This document shows, in pieces, positions 8,864 through 17,608 of a stretch of DNA of 64,000 nucleotides. Source of the stretch: Thiobacillus sp. GTDB lineage: Bacteria; Pseudomonadota; Gammaproteobacteria; Burkholderiales; Thiobacillaceae. Each line of letters starts with the position of its first letter. Position 1 is the first letter of the stretch. The translations under genes and the position numbers were made by a program. The stretch is taken from positions 1-64,000 of the forward strand of contig NZ_JANJXQ010000003.1 in NCBI RefSeq assembly GCF_024708915.1, read 5' to 3'. The notes beneath the pieces were generated by a model. The model worked only from the letters and a program-made list of their open reading frames with translations, was not told the origin of the DNA and searched no databases.

Positions 8864-9532
8864 ATGCCCAACCGCCTCTCCTGCTTATTGTTGTTGCCCG
8901 GCCTTGCGCTTGCAGGCCCGGCGGCCGCGGCCGCCCAGACCTTCGGTCTGGACAACGGCCAGGCCGCGCTGGCCGCCCGTCCGCAGGCCGAGTGGGTGCG
9001 GCAGGCGCAGGCGCTGGAAAAACGCGCCGACTGGCCGGGCCTGCTGGCGTGGGGGCAGGCCTGGGCGCAGGCCGACGCGAAGAGTGCGCTGGCCTGGTTC
9101 GTTCAGGGACGCGCGCTGGGCGAACTGGGGCGGTTCGCCGAAGCGATCGTGGCGTATCGGCGGAATCTGCACCTCGACCCCGGCGATGTGCATGCGCGCA
9201 ACAATCTGGGCAATGCCTGGCGCGACAGCGGGCGCCCGCGCGAGGCGATGCAGGCGTATCGCGCGGCGGTGGAGATCGACCCCGACTACGTCCAGGCCTG
9301 GCACAACCTGGGGCTGACGTTTTATCTGACCAAAGGGCAGGACGGGGTGGCGCAGGCGCTGCATAAGCTGCAGGCCACCGACCCGGCGCTGGCCGAGGTC
9401 TGGCGCGCGCTGGCGGTCGAATATTCGATCACGCGCGACGTACGGGTGGCGCGCGCAGCGGTACGGGTGCTGCGCGGCCTGAGCGCAGCCGAACGCGCGC
9501 GCCTGTTCGGCATCCTGTTTGCCGACGGCTGA
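8864..9532 (+). CDS. Secreted TPR-repeat protein
   Basis: 222 residues. The start at 8864 is chosen because it gives a clean signal peptide (MPNRLSCLLLLPGLALAGPA then AAAAQ); an in-frame ATG at 8825 would only add 13 residues before it. The mature protein holds about three tetratricopeptide repeats, for example GRALGELGRFAEAIVAYRR, NNLGNAWRDSGRPREAMQAY and WHNLGLTFYLTKGQDGVAQA. It is probably a periplasmic scaffold for protein-protein contacts; no enzymatic domain is visible. It diverges from ycaO across 101 bp and converges on the SenB-like gene with only 3 bp between the stop codons. Confidence 0.8.
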   Translation: MPNRLSCLLLLPGLALAGPAAAAAQTFGLDNGQAALAARPQAEWVRQAQALEKRADWPGLLAWGQAWAQADAKSALAWFVQGRALGELGRFAEAIVAYRRNLHLDPGDVHARNNLGNAWRDSGRPREAMQAYRAAVEIDPDYVQAWHNLGLTFYLTKGQDGVAQALHKLQATDPALAEVWRALAVEYSITRDVRVARAAVRVLRGLSAAERARLFGILFADG

Positions 9533-9535
9533 CTG

Positions 9536-10495
9536 TCACCCCGCGCTCTGCTCGAACTCCGCCACCGCCTGCCGCAAGCGGCTGGCTTCCTGTTCCGGCC
9601 GCATCAGGCCGCGCCGGGCACGCGCACGACCGAGCAAATCGGCATAAAAGCCGGGATCGTGCTCGGCTAGCGACAGCAGCTCGGCCAGCCGCCTTTCGTC
9701 GCCCACCGGAAAATAGCCGGGGTAATCCTCGCCCAGCATGCCGACGTTGCCGGGCATGCGCGAAGCCAGCACCGGCACCTCCGCCGCCAGGGCCTCGCAG
9801 ATCACGTTGGCGCCGCCTTCCATCACCGACGGGATGACCATGAGCTGCGCCCGCGCCAAGCGCTTCAGCACCGTCTTGTGCGGCACCTCGCCGAGCCAGT
9901 GCCAGCGCGGCAGCTTGCTTTGCGCCAGCGCCGCGGTGTCGGCCATCTCCTTGCTCAAGGCGCTGCCCAGATGCGTCACCTGGATGTGCGAGTGCGCGGG
10001 CAGGTAGGCGGTCGCCAGCGCCGGCCGGAACGGATCTTTTTCCGCACGCAGGTGGCCGATCACCAGCACCTCGAAGGTGTGGGCAGGCGAGGGCAGGCGG
10101 GCAATGTCGGGCGACGACTGGTAAATCACCCGCGTCTTGGCGGCCAGATGCGGGGCCAGCTCGTCGACTCCGCGATCCTGCAGCACGATCAGCCGGTGCG
10201 CGAGCTCCAGCGCCTGCTGGGCGTCGCTGTCTTCGTGGATGTCGCGATACAGGTCGGTGCCGGTCAACGCCAGCAACAGGGGGCGGCTCGGAAAGCGTTC
10301 GGCAAAGGCGCGGATCGAGGCGAAGCTGCGCCGCGCATGCAGCGCCAGCATCAGATCGGCCGCGCGCCCATCCCATTCCACCTGCACCTGCACGCTGTGC
10401 CCCGCCTCGCGCAGAAAATGCGCCCAGCGTGCGGCGGTGTGCCAGTTGCCGTTGCGGTGTTCGCGGCCATACGGCGTGATGAGGACGATGCGCAT
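9536..10495 (-). CDS. senB: Glycosyltransferase of the SenB / TIGR04348 family
   Basis: 319 residues from the ATG at 10495; a longer frame reaches 10582 but would run into the divergent gene. N-terminal motifs MRIVLITPYGREHRNGNWHT, DLMLALHARRS and LLALTGTDLYRDI, and the C-terminal nucleotide-sugar region MEGGANVICEALAAEVPVLAS, are those of the TIGR04348 glycosyltransferases. This family includes SenB, which makes a selenosugar from a UDP-sugar and selenophosphate in selenoneine biosynthesis. The partner genes senA (EgtB-like) and senC (selenophosphate synthetase-like) are not in this window, so the selenium role is inferred from family only. A different thio- or seleno-sugar product is possible. 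Confidence 0.7.
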   Translation of the reverse strand: MRIVLITPYGREHRNGNWHTAARWAHFLREAGHSVQVQVEWDGRAADLMLALHARRSFASIRAFAERFPSRPLLLALTGTDLYRDIHEDSDAQQALELAHRLIVLQDRGVDELAPHLAAKTRVIYQSSPDIARLPSPAHTFEVLVIGHLRAEKDPFRPALATAYLPAHSHIQVTHLGSALSKEMADTAALAQSKLPRWHWLGEVPHKTVLKRLARAQLMVIPSVMEGGANVICEALAAEVPVLASRMPGNVGMLGEDYPGYFPVGDERRLAELLSLAEHDPGFYADLLGRARARRGLMRPEQEASRLRQAVAEFEQSAG

Positions 10496-10538
10496 CGTGT
10501 GAGTGTAGCTTGCCGGATGGATCGCGGATAATCTGCGC

Positions 10539-11318
10539 ATGACCGAAATCCCCATTACTTCACGCGACAACGTCATTTTCAAGCGGCTGAAGAAGCTCGC
10601 CGAGTCTGCCCGCGCGCGGCGCGAGGCGCAGACGACGCTGCTCGACGGCGAGCATCTGCTGGCGGCCTATCTCGACGCCGGCGGCCAGCCGCACACACTG
10701 GCGCGCGCCGCCTCGTTCGGCAGGGAGCGATTCGTGCAACTGACGGCGCGCTGTTCCCGCGCCAGGGCCATCGTGTTGCCCGATGCGTTGTTTGCCGAAC
10801 TCGCGCCGGTCGCCACGCCGACCGGCTTGCTGGCCGAAGCGGCCTGGCTCGCGCCGCCGCAGCCGGACGGTATGCCGCTCGTCATCGTGCTGGAGGACAT
10901 CCAGGATCCCGGCAATCTCGGCGCCATGCTGCGTACCGGCGCCGCGGCAGGGGCGACGCTGGCGGTGCTGTCGAGGGGCTGCCACGATCCCTGGTCGCCC
11001 AAGGCGTTGCGCGGCGGACAGGGCGCGCAGTTCGTGCTGCCGATGCGGCTGGGGGCGGACCTGGTGGCGTGGCTGCAAGGCTTTGCCGGCCGCAGCGTCG
11101 CGCTCGCCCCGGCCGAGGACAGCGATTTCTATGCGCTCGACCTCGGCGGGCCGCTTGCCCTCGTCGTCGGCAACGAAGGCGCGGGGCTGTCCGCCGCGGT
11201 GCGCGGTGCGGCGCAGCTGAGCGCGCAGATTCCGATGGCGGGCAGGATCGAATCGTTGAATGCGTCGGCCGCGCTGGCGGTGGCGCTGTTCGAGGCCGCG
11301 CGGCAGCGCAGGCGCTAG
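10539..11318 (+). CDS. SpoU/TrmH-family RNA 2'-O-methyltransferase
   Basis: 259 residues with the three SPOUT motifs DPGNLGAMLRTGAAAG, LALVVGNEGAGLS and IPMAGRIESLNASAALAVALFEA. The N-terminal region (SRDNVIFKRLKKLAESARAR, then TTLLDGEHLL) is the substrate-binding domain common to rRNA-modifying members. It would use SAM to methylate a ribose 2'-OH in RNA; which RNA is not evident. It is a second SpoU enzyme in the window besides rlmB, and lacks the rnr context. It diverges from the SenB-like gene by 43 bp. A small GC hairpin (11318-11333) sits between its stop and the convergent GGDEF/EAL gene. Confidence 0.88.
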   Translation: MTEIPITSRDNVIFKRLKKLAESARARREAQTTLLDGEHLLAAYLDAGGQPHTLARAASFGRERFVQLTARCSRARAIVLPDALFAELAPVATPTGLLAEAAWLAPPQPDGMPLVIVLEDIQDPGNLGAMLRTGAAAGATLAVLSRGCHDPWSPKALRGGQGAQFVLPMRLGADLVAWLQGFAGRSVALAPAEDSDFYALDLGGPLALVVGNEGAGLSAAVRGAAQLSAQIPMAGRIESLNASAALAVALFEAARQRRR

Positions 11319-11344
11319 GCGGCCTGCGCCGCCGGGTGCGCGCC

Positions 11345-13357
11345 TCAAGCCGGGCCGAACTCCTGCAGCCAGTCGCGGCCCAGCAGCGCGACGACCTGCT
11401 CCGCCGCAACCGGCCGGCTGATGAAATATCCCTGCACGATGCGGCAGCCGAGTTTGCGCAGCGATTCGAGCTGCTCCCGGTTTTCCACCCCCTCGGCGAC
11501 GGTGCCGAGATGCAGCCCCTTGCAGAGGGCGAGAATCGAGCCGATGAGTGCTTCGTTGACCGGGGCGTGCTGAATGTCCTTGACGAAATAGCGGTCGATT
11601 TTCAGGACGTCGAGCGGGAAGCGCTTCAAGTGGGCCAATGACGAATAGCCGGTGCCGAAGTCGTCGACGGCCACGGCGATTCCCAGCGCCTTCAAGGCGA
11701 GGATTCTCTCTACGGCGGCGTCGACGTCTTCCATGAAAATGCCTTCGGTCAGTTCGAGCTGCAGCGATTGCGCAGGCAGGCCGGACTGCTCCAGCGCGTC
11801 GCGCACGCTTGCGAGCAGCGATTCGTGCCAGAACTCCTTGCTGGAGACATTGACGGCAACGCCCAGGTCGGCGAACCCGGCGGCGTGCCAACTGGCGGTC
11901 TGACGGCACGCCGCCAGCAGAAGCGACCGCCCGATGCCGACGATCCCGCCGGACTCTTCCAGCAGTTCCAGAAAAACAGCCGGGCCGAGCAGGCCCTTGT
12001 CCGGGTTGTTCCAGCGGATCAGCGCCTCGACGCCGTGGATGCGCCCGGTTTCCAGGTCGAGCTGGGGCTGGTAATGAAATACGAACTCGTTGCGCTGCAG
12101 CGCATAGTGCAGTTCGGTTTCCAGCTGCAGTCTTTCTTCCGCCATGGCGTTCATCGCCGCGTCGTAAAGCTGGAAGCGGTTTCTGCCGCCGCTCTTGGCG
12201 GTGTACATCGCCGTGTCGGCATTCTTCAGCAGACTGCCGGAGTCGGCGCCGTCGTTCGGATAGACGCTGACGCCGATGCTGCAGCGGGCAAAAATCTCGC
12301 GCCCGGCGATCAGGTAGGGCTTGCCTGCCACGGCAAGGATTTTTTCCACCACCTGCAGGATATGGCTGACCCTGGCGGCATCGATGACCACGACGAACTC
12401 GTCGCCGCCCAGCCGCGCCACGATGTCCTCGGCGCGCGTGGCTGTCCGCAGGCGCTGGGCCACCTCGCTGATGAGCGTGTCGCCCATGGCATGTCCGAGG
12501 GTGTCGTTGACGCGCTTGAAGCGGTCCAGATCGATGAATATGACGCCCACCAGCGTTTTGCGCCGCTGCGCACGCACCAGCGCCTGCTCCAGCCGATCCA
12601 TGAACAGCATGCGGTTGGGCAGGCCGGTCAGGCTGTCGTGGGTGGCGAGATGCTCGCGTTCGCGGCTGGCGCGATGGGTGTAATGAATGACGGCCGCAGC
12701 GACGAAGATCCCCAGCAGCAGGGCAATGCCGGACAGCAGATACATCCAGAAACGCGCCACCTCGTGCGCCTGATGCGCCTCGCGGCTGGCCGCCAGCGCG
12801 ATTTTCTGGGTTTCGGCGTCGAGTTGCGCGAGCACGGCCAGGACATTGTTCTGCGCCGGGATGGCATCGGCGAGAATCCGTTCTTCGGCGTTCCGGCCGG
12901 CGTCGTTGCGGAACGTGTCGACAATCCGGTTGTGAATCTGCATGGCAATGCCGGTCAACCGTCCCTGCAGGGCAATCAGCTCGCGTTCCCGGCTGCTCAG
13001 GGGCATGCTCAGCAGCGCTGTCCGCGCATTGGCAAAGTCCGAGCCGCCGGCGTCGAACTGCATGAAAAACGCGTCCCGCTCGAACGGGTCGTCGCTTTGC
13101 GCCAGCCTGAGCATGCTGAGCGTGCGTTCGCGGGCGGCACTCATCATGGTCTTGGTGAGGCTCAGCTTGCGCATGTGGACATCGACAACCGTGCCGAGGT
13201 TGTCGGCGGTCGTCCTGAGCTGCTGCAAGCCGATGGCAGTAACGAACAGGATCAGCAGCAACTGGCTGACAAAGCCCGCGAACAGCGCGCGCCGCCAGGC
13301 TGAGGGGAGGGCAGGACGCAGCCCTGCCTTCGCATCGGCGGCGATCTCGGTGTGCAT
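11345..13357 (-). CDS. Membrane-bound GGDEF-EAL cyclic-di-GMP turnover protein
   Basis: 670 residues from ATG 13357; longer frames lack a sensible N terminus. Order: cytoplasmic tail, TM1 (about 26-46), a helical periplasmic sensor of about 155 residues, TM2 (about 205-230), then GGDEF and EAL. The cyclase site RLGGDEFVVVID is intact, with an RxxD inhibitory site (RAED) five residues before it. The EAL domain keeps EALIRW, ELTEGIF, DDFGTGYSSLAHLKR, LKIDR, AEGVE and QGYF, so both activities may be present. The signal is unknown. The upstream gap (13358-13600) contains a 9-bp inverted repeat, GTTTGAACA at 13485 and its complement at 13538, of unknown role. Confidence 0.92.
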   Translation of the reverse strand: MHTEIAADAKAGLRPALPSAWRRALFAGFVSQLLLILFVTAIGLQQLRTTADNLGTVVDVHMRKLSLTKTMMSAARERTLSMLRLAQSDDPFERDAFFMQFDAGGSDFANARTALLSMPLSSRERELIALQGRLTGIAMQIHNRIVDTFRNDAGRNAEERILADAIPAQNNVLAVLAQLDAETQKIALAASREAHQAHEVARFWMYLLSGIALLLGIFVAAAVIHYTHRASREREHLATHDSLTGLPNRMLFMDRLEQALVRAQRRKTLVGVIFIDLDRFKRVNDTLGHAMGDTLISEVAQRLRTATRAEDIVARLGGDEFVVVIDAARVSHILQVVEKILAVAGKPYLIAGREIFARCSIGVSVYPNDGADSGSLLKNADTAMYTAKSGGRNRFQLYDAAMNAMAEERLQLETELHYALQRNEFVFHYQPQLDLETGRIHGVEALIRWNNPDKGLLGPAVFLELLEESGGIVGIGRSLLLAACRQTASWHAAGFADLGVAVNVSSKEFWHESLLASVRDALEQSGLPAQSLQLELTEGIFMEDVDAAVERILALKALGIAVAVDDFGTGYSSLAHLKRFPLDVLKIDRYFVKDIQHAPVNEALIGSILALCKGLHLGTVAEGVENREQLESLRKLGCRIVQGYFISRPVAAEQVVALLGRDWLQEFGPA

Positions 13358-13600
13358 GGGGTTCAAACTGCGATTTTCCGGGTGAAATTCCCGGTGCTTG
13401 CGGTCGTCAAGCCGTCCGCAAACCTGCTGTGGCGGCGCGTGAACGGGGGTTCGATAAATGGCCGGACATCTGAAAACTCCTGGTGTTTGAACAAGGGCAG
13501 GGATGCGCACCGCAGGCTGCATCGACGCCAAGACGCCTGTTCAAACGGTCGGGCGGCGGAAAACTTGAGAGCGGGCGGACTGGCAGCCGGCCGGCGCCGT

Positions 13601-14377
13601 TCAGGGGTGCCGCAGGCGCGCCGCGATTTCCTCCACCGACATGCGGGTGGTATCGAGGACGGGAAGGGCATGGCGTTTGAAGAGCGCCTCGGCGGCAACC
13701 AGCTCTGCGCGGCATTGTTCTGGACTGGCGTAGCGGCTGTCGGGGTAGCGCGCCTGGCGGATGGCGGCAAGGCGCCCGGCCGACAGGGTCAGGGCGCGCA
13801 GCCGCGGCAGATGGGCGAGCAGGACGCCGGGCAGCGTGGGATGGGCAAGGTCGTCCGGGGTGAGCGGATAGTTGGCGACGCGCAGGCCGTATTGCAGGGC
13901 GAGGTAGAGCGCGCTGGGGGTTTTGCCGACGCGCGAGACGCCGACCAGGATGAGGTCGGCCTGGCCGAGACGTTCGGGGCTGAGGCCGTCGTCCAGGTTG
14001 AGCGCAAAGTTGACGGCGTCCATGCGCGCCTCGTAGTCGGGCGCCATGCCGTGGGTGCGGCCGCCGCTGGGGATGGCGGTCTGGCCGAGCGAGGCCTCGA
14101 CGGCGGGCGCGACCAGTTCGAATACGTCGAACAGGCCCGCACCTGCGCTGCGCAGGACGCCGCGCAGCGCAGGGTCGGTCAGCGTGGAAAACACCAGGGC
14201 GCGGGGCGCGGCGGCAATGCGCGCGGCAGCGGCCTGGGCTTTCCCGGCGCTGTCGACGAAGGGCAGCGTAATCAGGCTAAACTCAAGACGCGGGAACTGC
14301 GCCAGCACGCTCTTGGCGACGGCTTCGACCGTCACGCCGGTGTGGTCGGACACGCAAAATACGCTGCAATCATTCAT
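13601..14377 (-). CDS. ppsR: Phosphoenolpyruvate synthase regulatory protein (kinase/pyrophosphorylase)
   Basis: 258 residues, DUF299/PSRP family. It inactivates PpsA by ADP-dependent phosphorylation and reactivates it by Pi-dependent pyrophosphorolysis. Visible are the N-terminal [20 protein letters not shown] and the P-loop-like [16 protein letters not shown] prefer the ATG at 14377, with an AGGTGA Shine-Dalgarno on the minus strand; a GTG at 14386 in frame would leave almost no room before ppsA. It diverges from its target gene ppsA with only 11 bp between the start codons, which strongly supports the assignment. Confidence 0.95.
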   Translation of the reverse strand: MNDCSVFCVSDHTGVTVEAVAKSVLAQFPRLEFSLITLPFVDSAGKAQAAAARIAAAPRALVFSTLTDPALRGVLRSAGAGLFDVFELVAPAVEASLGQTAIPSGGRTHGMAPDYEARMDAVNFALNLDDGLSPERLGQADLILVGVSRVGKTPSALYLALQYGLRVANYPLTPDDLAHPTLPGVLLAHLPRLRALTLSAGRLAAIRQARYPDSRYASPEQCRAELVAAEALFKRHALPVLDTTRMSVEEIAARLRHP

Positions 14378-14388
14378 GGAGATCACCT
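14378..14388. promoter_or_regulatory. 11-bp divergent gap with a Shine-Dalgarno on each strand
   Basis: The whole spacer between the ppsR and ppsA start codons is GGAGATCACCT. Read on the + strand it offers GGAG for ppsA; read on the - strand it begins AGGTGA for ppsR. There is no room for a promoter, so each gene's promoter must lie inside the other's coding sequence and the two 5' ends would be mutually antisense. Confidence 0.7.
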
Positions 14389-16725
14389 ATGTCTGCTGAC
14401 TATATTGTGCCGCTGGACGCCTTGTCGATCGCGGATGTGCCGCGCGTGGGCGGCAAGAATGCCTCGCTTGGCGAAATGATCCGCCATCTGGCGGGCGCGG
14501 GGGTCAAGGTGCCGGGTGGGTTTGCCACCACCGCCCAGGCGTTCTGGGATTTTCTCGACCATAACGATTTGCGCGCGCGCATCCATGCGCGGTTGGCGGC
14601 GCTCGACGTGGCAGACGTGACGGCGCTGGCCGCGGCCGGCGCGGAGATTCGCGCCTGGGTGGAAGCGGCCAGCCTGCAGCCCGCGCTGGAGAGCGGCCTG
14701 CGCGCCGCCTACGCGGCACTCGGCAACGCGGTATCGGTGGCGGTGCGCTCGTCGGCCACCGCCGAGGATCTGCCCGACGCCTCGTTCGCCGGCCAGCAGG
14801 AAACCTATCTGCACGTGCGCGGCGAAGACGCGCTGCTGGCGTATGTGAAAAAAGTGTTCGCCTCGCTCTACAACGACCGCGCCATCGCCTACCGCGTGCA
14901 CCACGGCTTCGACCATGCCGAGGTGGCGCTGTCGGCCGGCGTGCAGCGCATGGTGCGTTCCGACATCGCGTGTTCGGGGGTGCTGTTCACGCTGGACACC
15001 GAATCCGGGTTTCGCGACGTGGTGTTCATCACCGCGGCTTACGGCCTCGGCGAAACCGTGGTGCAGGGTTCGGTCAACCCGGACGAGTTCTACGTGCACA
15101 AGCCGACGCTGGCGCAAGGCTTTCCCGCCGTGGTGCGGCGCGAACTGGGCGAGAAGGCCATCCGCATGGTGTGGCGCGACGGCGCCACCGCGGTCGAGGA
15201 TGCCCCGCCGGAACTGCGCCGGCAGTTTGCGCTGACCGACGCCGAAGTGCTGGAACTGGCGCGCCAGGCGGTGCAGATCGAACGCCACTACGGCCGGCCG
15301 ATGGACGTGGAATGGGCCAAGGATGGCGAGACCGGCGAGCTCTTCATCGTGCAGGCGCGGCCGGAAACGGTGAAGGCGCGCGAGACAAGCGGCGGCGAGC
15401 GCTACGTGCTGGAGGCCGCCGGCGAGGTGCGCATCAGCGGCCGCGCCATCGGCCAGAAAATCGGCGCCGGCGTGGTGCGGGTGATCGCCAGCCCGGCGGA
15501 AATGAATCGCGTGCAGCCGGGCGACGTGCTGGTGAGCGACATGACCGACCCCGACTGGGAGCCAGTGATGAAGCGCGCCGCGGCGATCGTCACCAATCGC
15601 GGCGGCCGCACCTGCCATGCCGCGATCGTCGCGCGCGAACTGGGCATCCCCGCGGTGGTGGGCACCGGCGAGGCAACCACGGTGCTGAAGGACGGCGAGA
15701 CGGTGACGGTGTCGTGCGCCGAGGGCGACACCGGCACGGTCTATGCGGGCAAGCTGGCGTTCACGGTGGAAACGCTGGCGAGCGAAACCCTGCCCGAGCC
15801 CCCGGTGAAGCTGATGATGAACGTCGGCAACCCGGAGCGCGCCTTCGAGTTCGCGCAGATCCCGAACCACGGCATCGGCCTCGCGCGCCTCGAATTCATC
15901 ATCGCGCGCATGATCGGCGTGCATCCGCTGGCGCTGCTCGACCATGCCGGCCAGCCGCCGGCCCTGCGCGACGAAATCGACCGGCGTACCGCGGGCTATG
16001 CCGACCCGGTGTCCTTCTACGTCGACAAGCTGGCCGAAGGCATCGCCACGCTGGCGGCGGCGTTCTGGCCGCAGCCGGCGATCGTGCGGCTGTCCGACTT
16101 CAAATCCAACGAATACGCCAACCTGCTCGGCGGCGAGCGCTACGAGCCGAAGGAGGAAAATCCCATGCTGGGGCTGCGCGGCGCGGCACGCTACGTGTCG
16201 GCGCTGTTCCGCCCGGCGTTCGAACTGGAGTGCCGCGCGCTGAAAAAGGTGCGCGAGACCATGGGATTCGGCAACGTCGAGGTGATGATCCCCTTCGTCC
16301 GCACCGTCGAGGAATGCGCGGCGGTGGTGAAGCTGCTGGAGGAAAACGGCCTCAAGCGCGGCGACAACGGCCTGCGCCTGATCATGATGTGCGAGATTCC
16401 CTCCAACGTGCTGCTGGCCGACGACTTCCTGCAATACGTCGACGGCTTTTCCATCGGCAGCAACGACCTGACGCAACTCACTTTGGGCATCGACCGCGAT
16501 TCCGGCCTGGTGGCCGAAGGCTTCGACGAACGCAACCCGGCGGTGAAAAAGCTGCTGGCCGAGGCGATTGCCGCGTGCAAGCGGCACGGCAAATACATCG
16601 GCATCTGCGGCCAGGGGCCGAGCGACCACCCCGATCTGGCCGACTGGCTGGTCGAGCAGGGAATCGGCTCGCTTTCGCTCAACCCGGATACCGTGGTGGC
16701 GACCTGGCGGCGGCTGGCTACCTGA
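14389..16725 (+). CDS. ppsA: Phosphoenolpyruvate synthase
   Basis: 778 residues. Converts pyruvate, ATP and water to PEP, AMP and Pi, the gluconeogenic step from pyruvate. The N-terminal ATP-binding domain ([35 protein letters not shown]) is followed by the central phosphohistidine domain with [15 protein letters not shown], carrying the catalytic His. The C-terminal PEP/pyruvate TIM barrel contains [24 protein letters not shown] and the end motif [16 protein letters not shown]. Length matches the family (about 790). The start ATG at 14389 has GGAG seven bases upstream. PEP carboxylase, which consumes the product, is encoded at the far end of the window. Confidence 0.97.
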   Translation: MSADYIVPLDALSIADVPRVGGKNASLGEMIRHLAGAGVKVPGGFATTAQAFWDFLDHNDLRARIHARLAALDVADVTALAAAGAEIRAWVEAASLQPALESGLRAAYAALGNAVSVAVRSSATAEDLPDASFAGQQETYLHVRGEDALLAYVKKVFASLYNDRAIAYRVHHGFDHAEVALSAGVQRMVRSDIACSGVLFTLDTESGFRDVVFITAAYGLGETVVQGSVNPDEFYVHKPTLAQGFPAVVRRELGEKAIRMVWRDGATAVEDAPPELRRQFALTDAEVLELARQAVQIERHYGRPMDVEWAKDGETGELFIVQARPETVKARETSGGERYVLEAAGEVRISGRAIGQKIGAGVVRVIASPAEMNRVQPGDVLVSDMTDPDWEPVMKRAAAIVTNRGGRTCHAAIVARELGIPAVVGTGEATTVLKDGETVTVSCAEGDTGTVYAGKLAFTVETLASETLPEPPVKLMMNVGNPERAFEFAQIPNHGIGLARLEFIIARMIGVHPLALLDHAGQPPALRDEIDRRTAGYADPVSFYVDKLAEGIATLAAAFWPQPAIVRLSDFKSNEYANLLGGERYEPKEENPMLGLRGAARYVSALFRPAFELECRALKKVRETMGFGNVEVMIPFVRTVEECAAVVKLLEENGLKRGDNGLRLIMMCEIPSNVLLADDFLQYVDGFSIGSNDLTQLTLGIDRDSGLVAEGFDERNPAVKKLLAEAIAACKRHGKYIGICGQGPSDHPDLADWLVEQGIGSLSLNPDTVVATWRRLAT

Positions 16726-17074
16726 CGCCCTGCGCCTTGGGCGATAGCGCCGCGCCGCTGAACCCTGTAGGAGGGCCGCCTTTATGCCCGTTCTTTGGGT
16801 ACCCGGCCCGATGCCGTGGTCGTTGCGACGGCACGACAATCGCGGCGAGCACCCGAAGGGCATAAAGGCGCCGCTCCTACATACAGGGGCCCGCTGCCTT
16901 GGCCGTCGCGACGGTGCGAACATCGCGGCGAGGCGCCGCTCCCACATGCAGGGGCGCGCCCACATGCAGGAGCCCGATGCCGTCGAGTGGGCAGCCGCTG
17001 CGGAAACCCGAACCCCGTAGGAGGGCCGCCTCGGCCCGCTGCCGTGGCCGTTGCGACGACACGGCAATGGCCTG
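16726..17074. repeat. REP/BIME-like repeat cluster in a gene-free stretch
   Basis: No credible gene is seen between ppsA and the first tusA (about 500 bp). The first part is made of palindromic units. The outer arms at 16766-16789 and 16858-16881 pair as TGTAGGAG..GGCATAAAGGC-type inverted repeats. A second set lies at about 16930-16990, including CCCACATGCAGG twice, and GTAGGAGGGCCGCCT recurs at about 17019. The unit 16825-16898 is also found, about 85% alike by eye, at 28366-28441, and in inverted form near 23111-23154. This is typical of REP elements scattered between operons. The remainder (17075-17224) holds the regulatory region of the tusA operon. Confidence 0.75.
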
Positions 17075-17119
17075 TTGCAAAAGACACCCGTGCCAAACCC
17101 GAAAACCGGTGTCGTTGCA
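17075..17119. promoter_or_regulatory. Candidate enhancer (inverted repeat with TTGCA) for the tusA operon
   Basis: Imperfect inverted repeat: TTGCAAAAGACACC at 17075-17088 and GGTGTCGTTGCA at 17108-17119. The centre is about 100 bp upstream of the -12 element of the sigma-54 promoter at 17182, the usual distance for an NtrC-type activator. A repeat with the same TTGCA core sits at the same distance before the second sigma-54 promoter at 23365. Assignment to the local response regulator is inference. Confidence 0.45.
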
Positions 17120-17181
17120 TTTTTCATTGACCCGAAAATCGCTGATTGGGGCAACACTATGTTTATAAAGACAAATTCAAT

Positions 17182-17198
17182 TTGGCACGCAACGTGCT
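17182..17198 (+). promoter_or_regulatory. Sigma-54 (-24/-12) promoter of the tusA-yeeE operon
   Basis: TTGGCACGCAACGTGCT matches the consensus TTGGCAC-N5-TTGCT at all but one informative position (GTGC for TTGC), with the invariant GG and GC exactly 10 nt apart. The predicted transcript would start near 17208-17210, 15-17 nt before the ATG at 17225. This also rules out a longer TusA reading from 17159. Confidence 0.75.
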
Positions 17199-17224
17199 TA
17201 ATACTGCGTGTCGCCAAGCGGAGG

Positions 17225-17557
17225 ATGGGTGTGCACGTTGCCAGTTTGCTCGATCTGTTTCATGACCGGCCGGTCGGCACGAGCAGCCCGGTCGTCAAGG
17301 ATGTCGATATTCCCGATCTGGGGCGTGTGCATGTGGTGCATGCGGTCGATTGCCTGGGGGCCATGTGCCCGCGGCCGCAGTTGCTGACCCTGAAGGTGTT
17401 GGGCGAAACCGGGCCGGGGCAGGTCGTCGAGGTGATGCTCGACAATCCCACGGCAGTCGAGGGGTTTCCTGCGCTGGCGCAGACGCTTGGCTGTACGCAT
17501 CTCGCCACGGTGCGGGATGCCGATTGTTGGCGTGTTTACCTGCGCAAGGGTTTGTAG
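17225..17557 (+). CDS. TusA-family sulfur carrier with N-terminal extension
   Basis: 110 residues. The C-terminal 70 form a TusA/SirA-like fold with the sulfur-carrying signature CLGAMCPRPQLLTLKVL (C43, C48; the CPxP cysteine carries the persulfide). About 38 extra residues precede it compared with a standard 75-85-residue TusA. It likely accepts sulfane sulfur in the cytoplasm and hands it to partner proteins. It is the first gene after a sigma-54 promoter whose start lies only about 16 nt upstream of this ATG. A YeeE/YedE transporter and a second TusA follow, a combination linked to thiosulfate or sulfane-sulfur import and trafficking. This GC-skewed gene has a GGAGG directly abutting its ATG. 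Confidence 0.8.
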   Translation: MGVHVASLLDLFHDRPVGTSSPVVKDVDIPDLGRVHVVHAVDCLGAMCPRPQLLTLKVLGETGPGQVVEVMLDNPTAVEGFPALAQTLGCTHLATVRDADCWRVYLRKGL

Positions 17558-17608
17558 GCATTGTGGAGCGGCCTGCCAGGGCCGCCGGTCTGATTGAGGA
17601 GAGTGTGA

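Noticed and set aside
13485..13546. 9-bp inverted repeat GTTTGAACA upstream of the GGDEF/EAL gene
   Set aside because: The arms are 44 bp apart and no other copy was seen; it may be chance. It is noted only in the gene entry.
16930..17060. Possible CRISPR-like short repeats
   Set aside because: The units are few, differ in length and are palindromic REP fragments; no regular spacing and no cas genes.
14383..17217. 944-codon minus-strand open frame over ppsA
   Set aside because: It is the antisense shadow of ppsA plus the REP region, with low-complexity Arg/His/Gly composition and no family motif.
17159..17557. Longer start for the first TusA at ATG 17159
   Set aside because: It lies upstream of the sigma-54 promoter at 17182, so it would not be on the transcript; ATG 17225 fits the predicted start.
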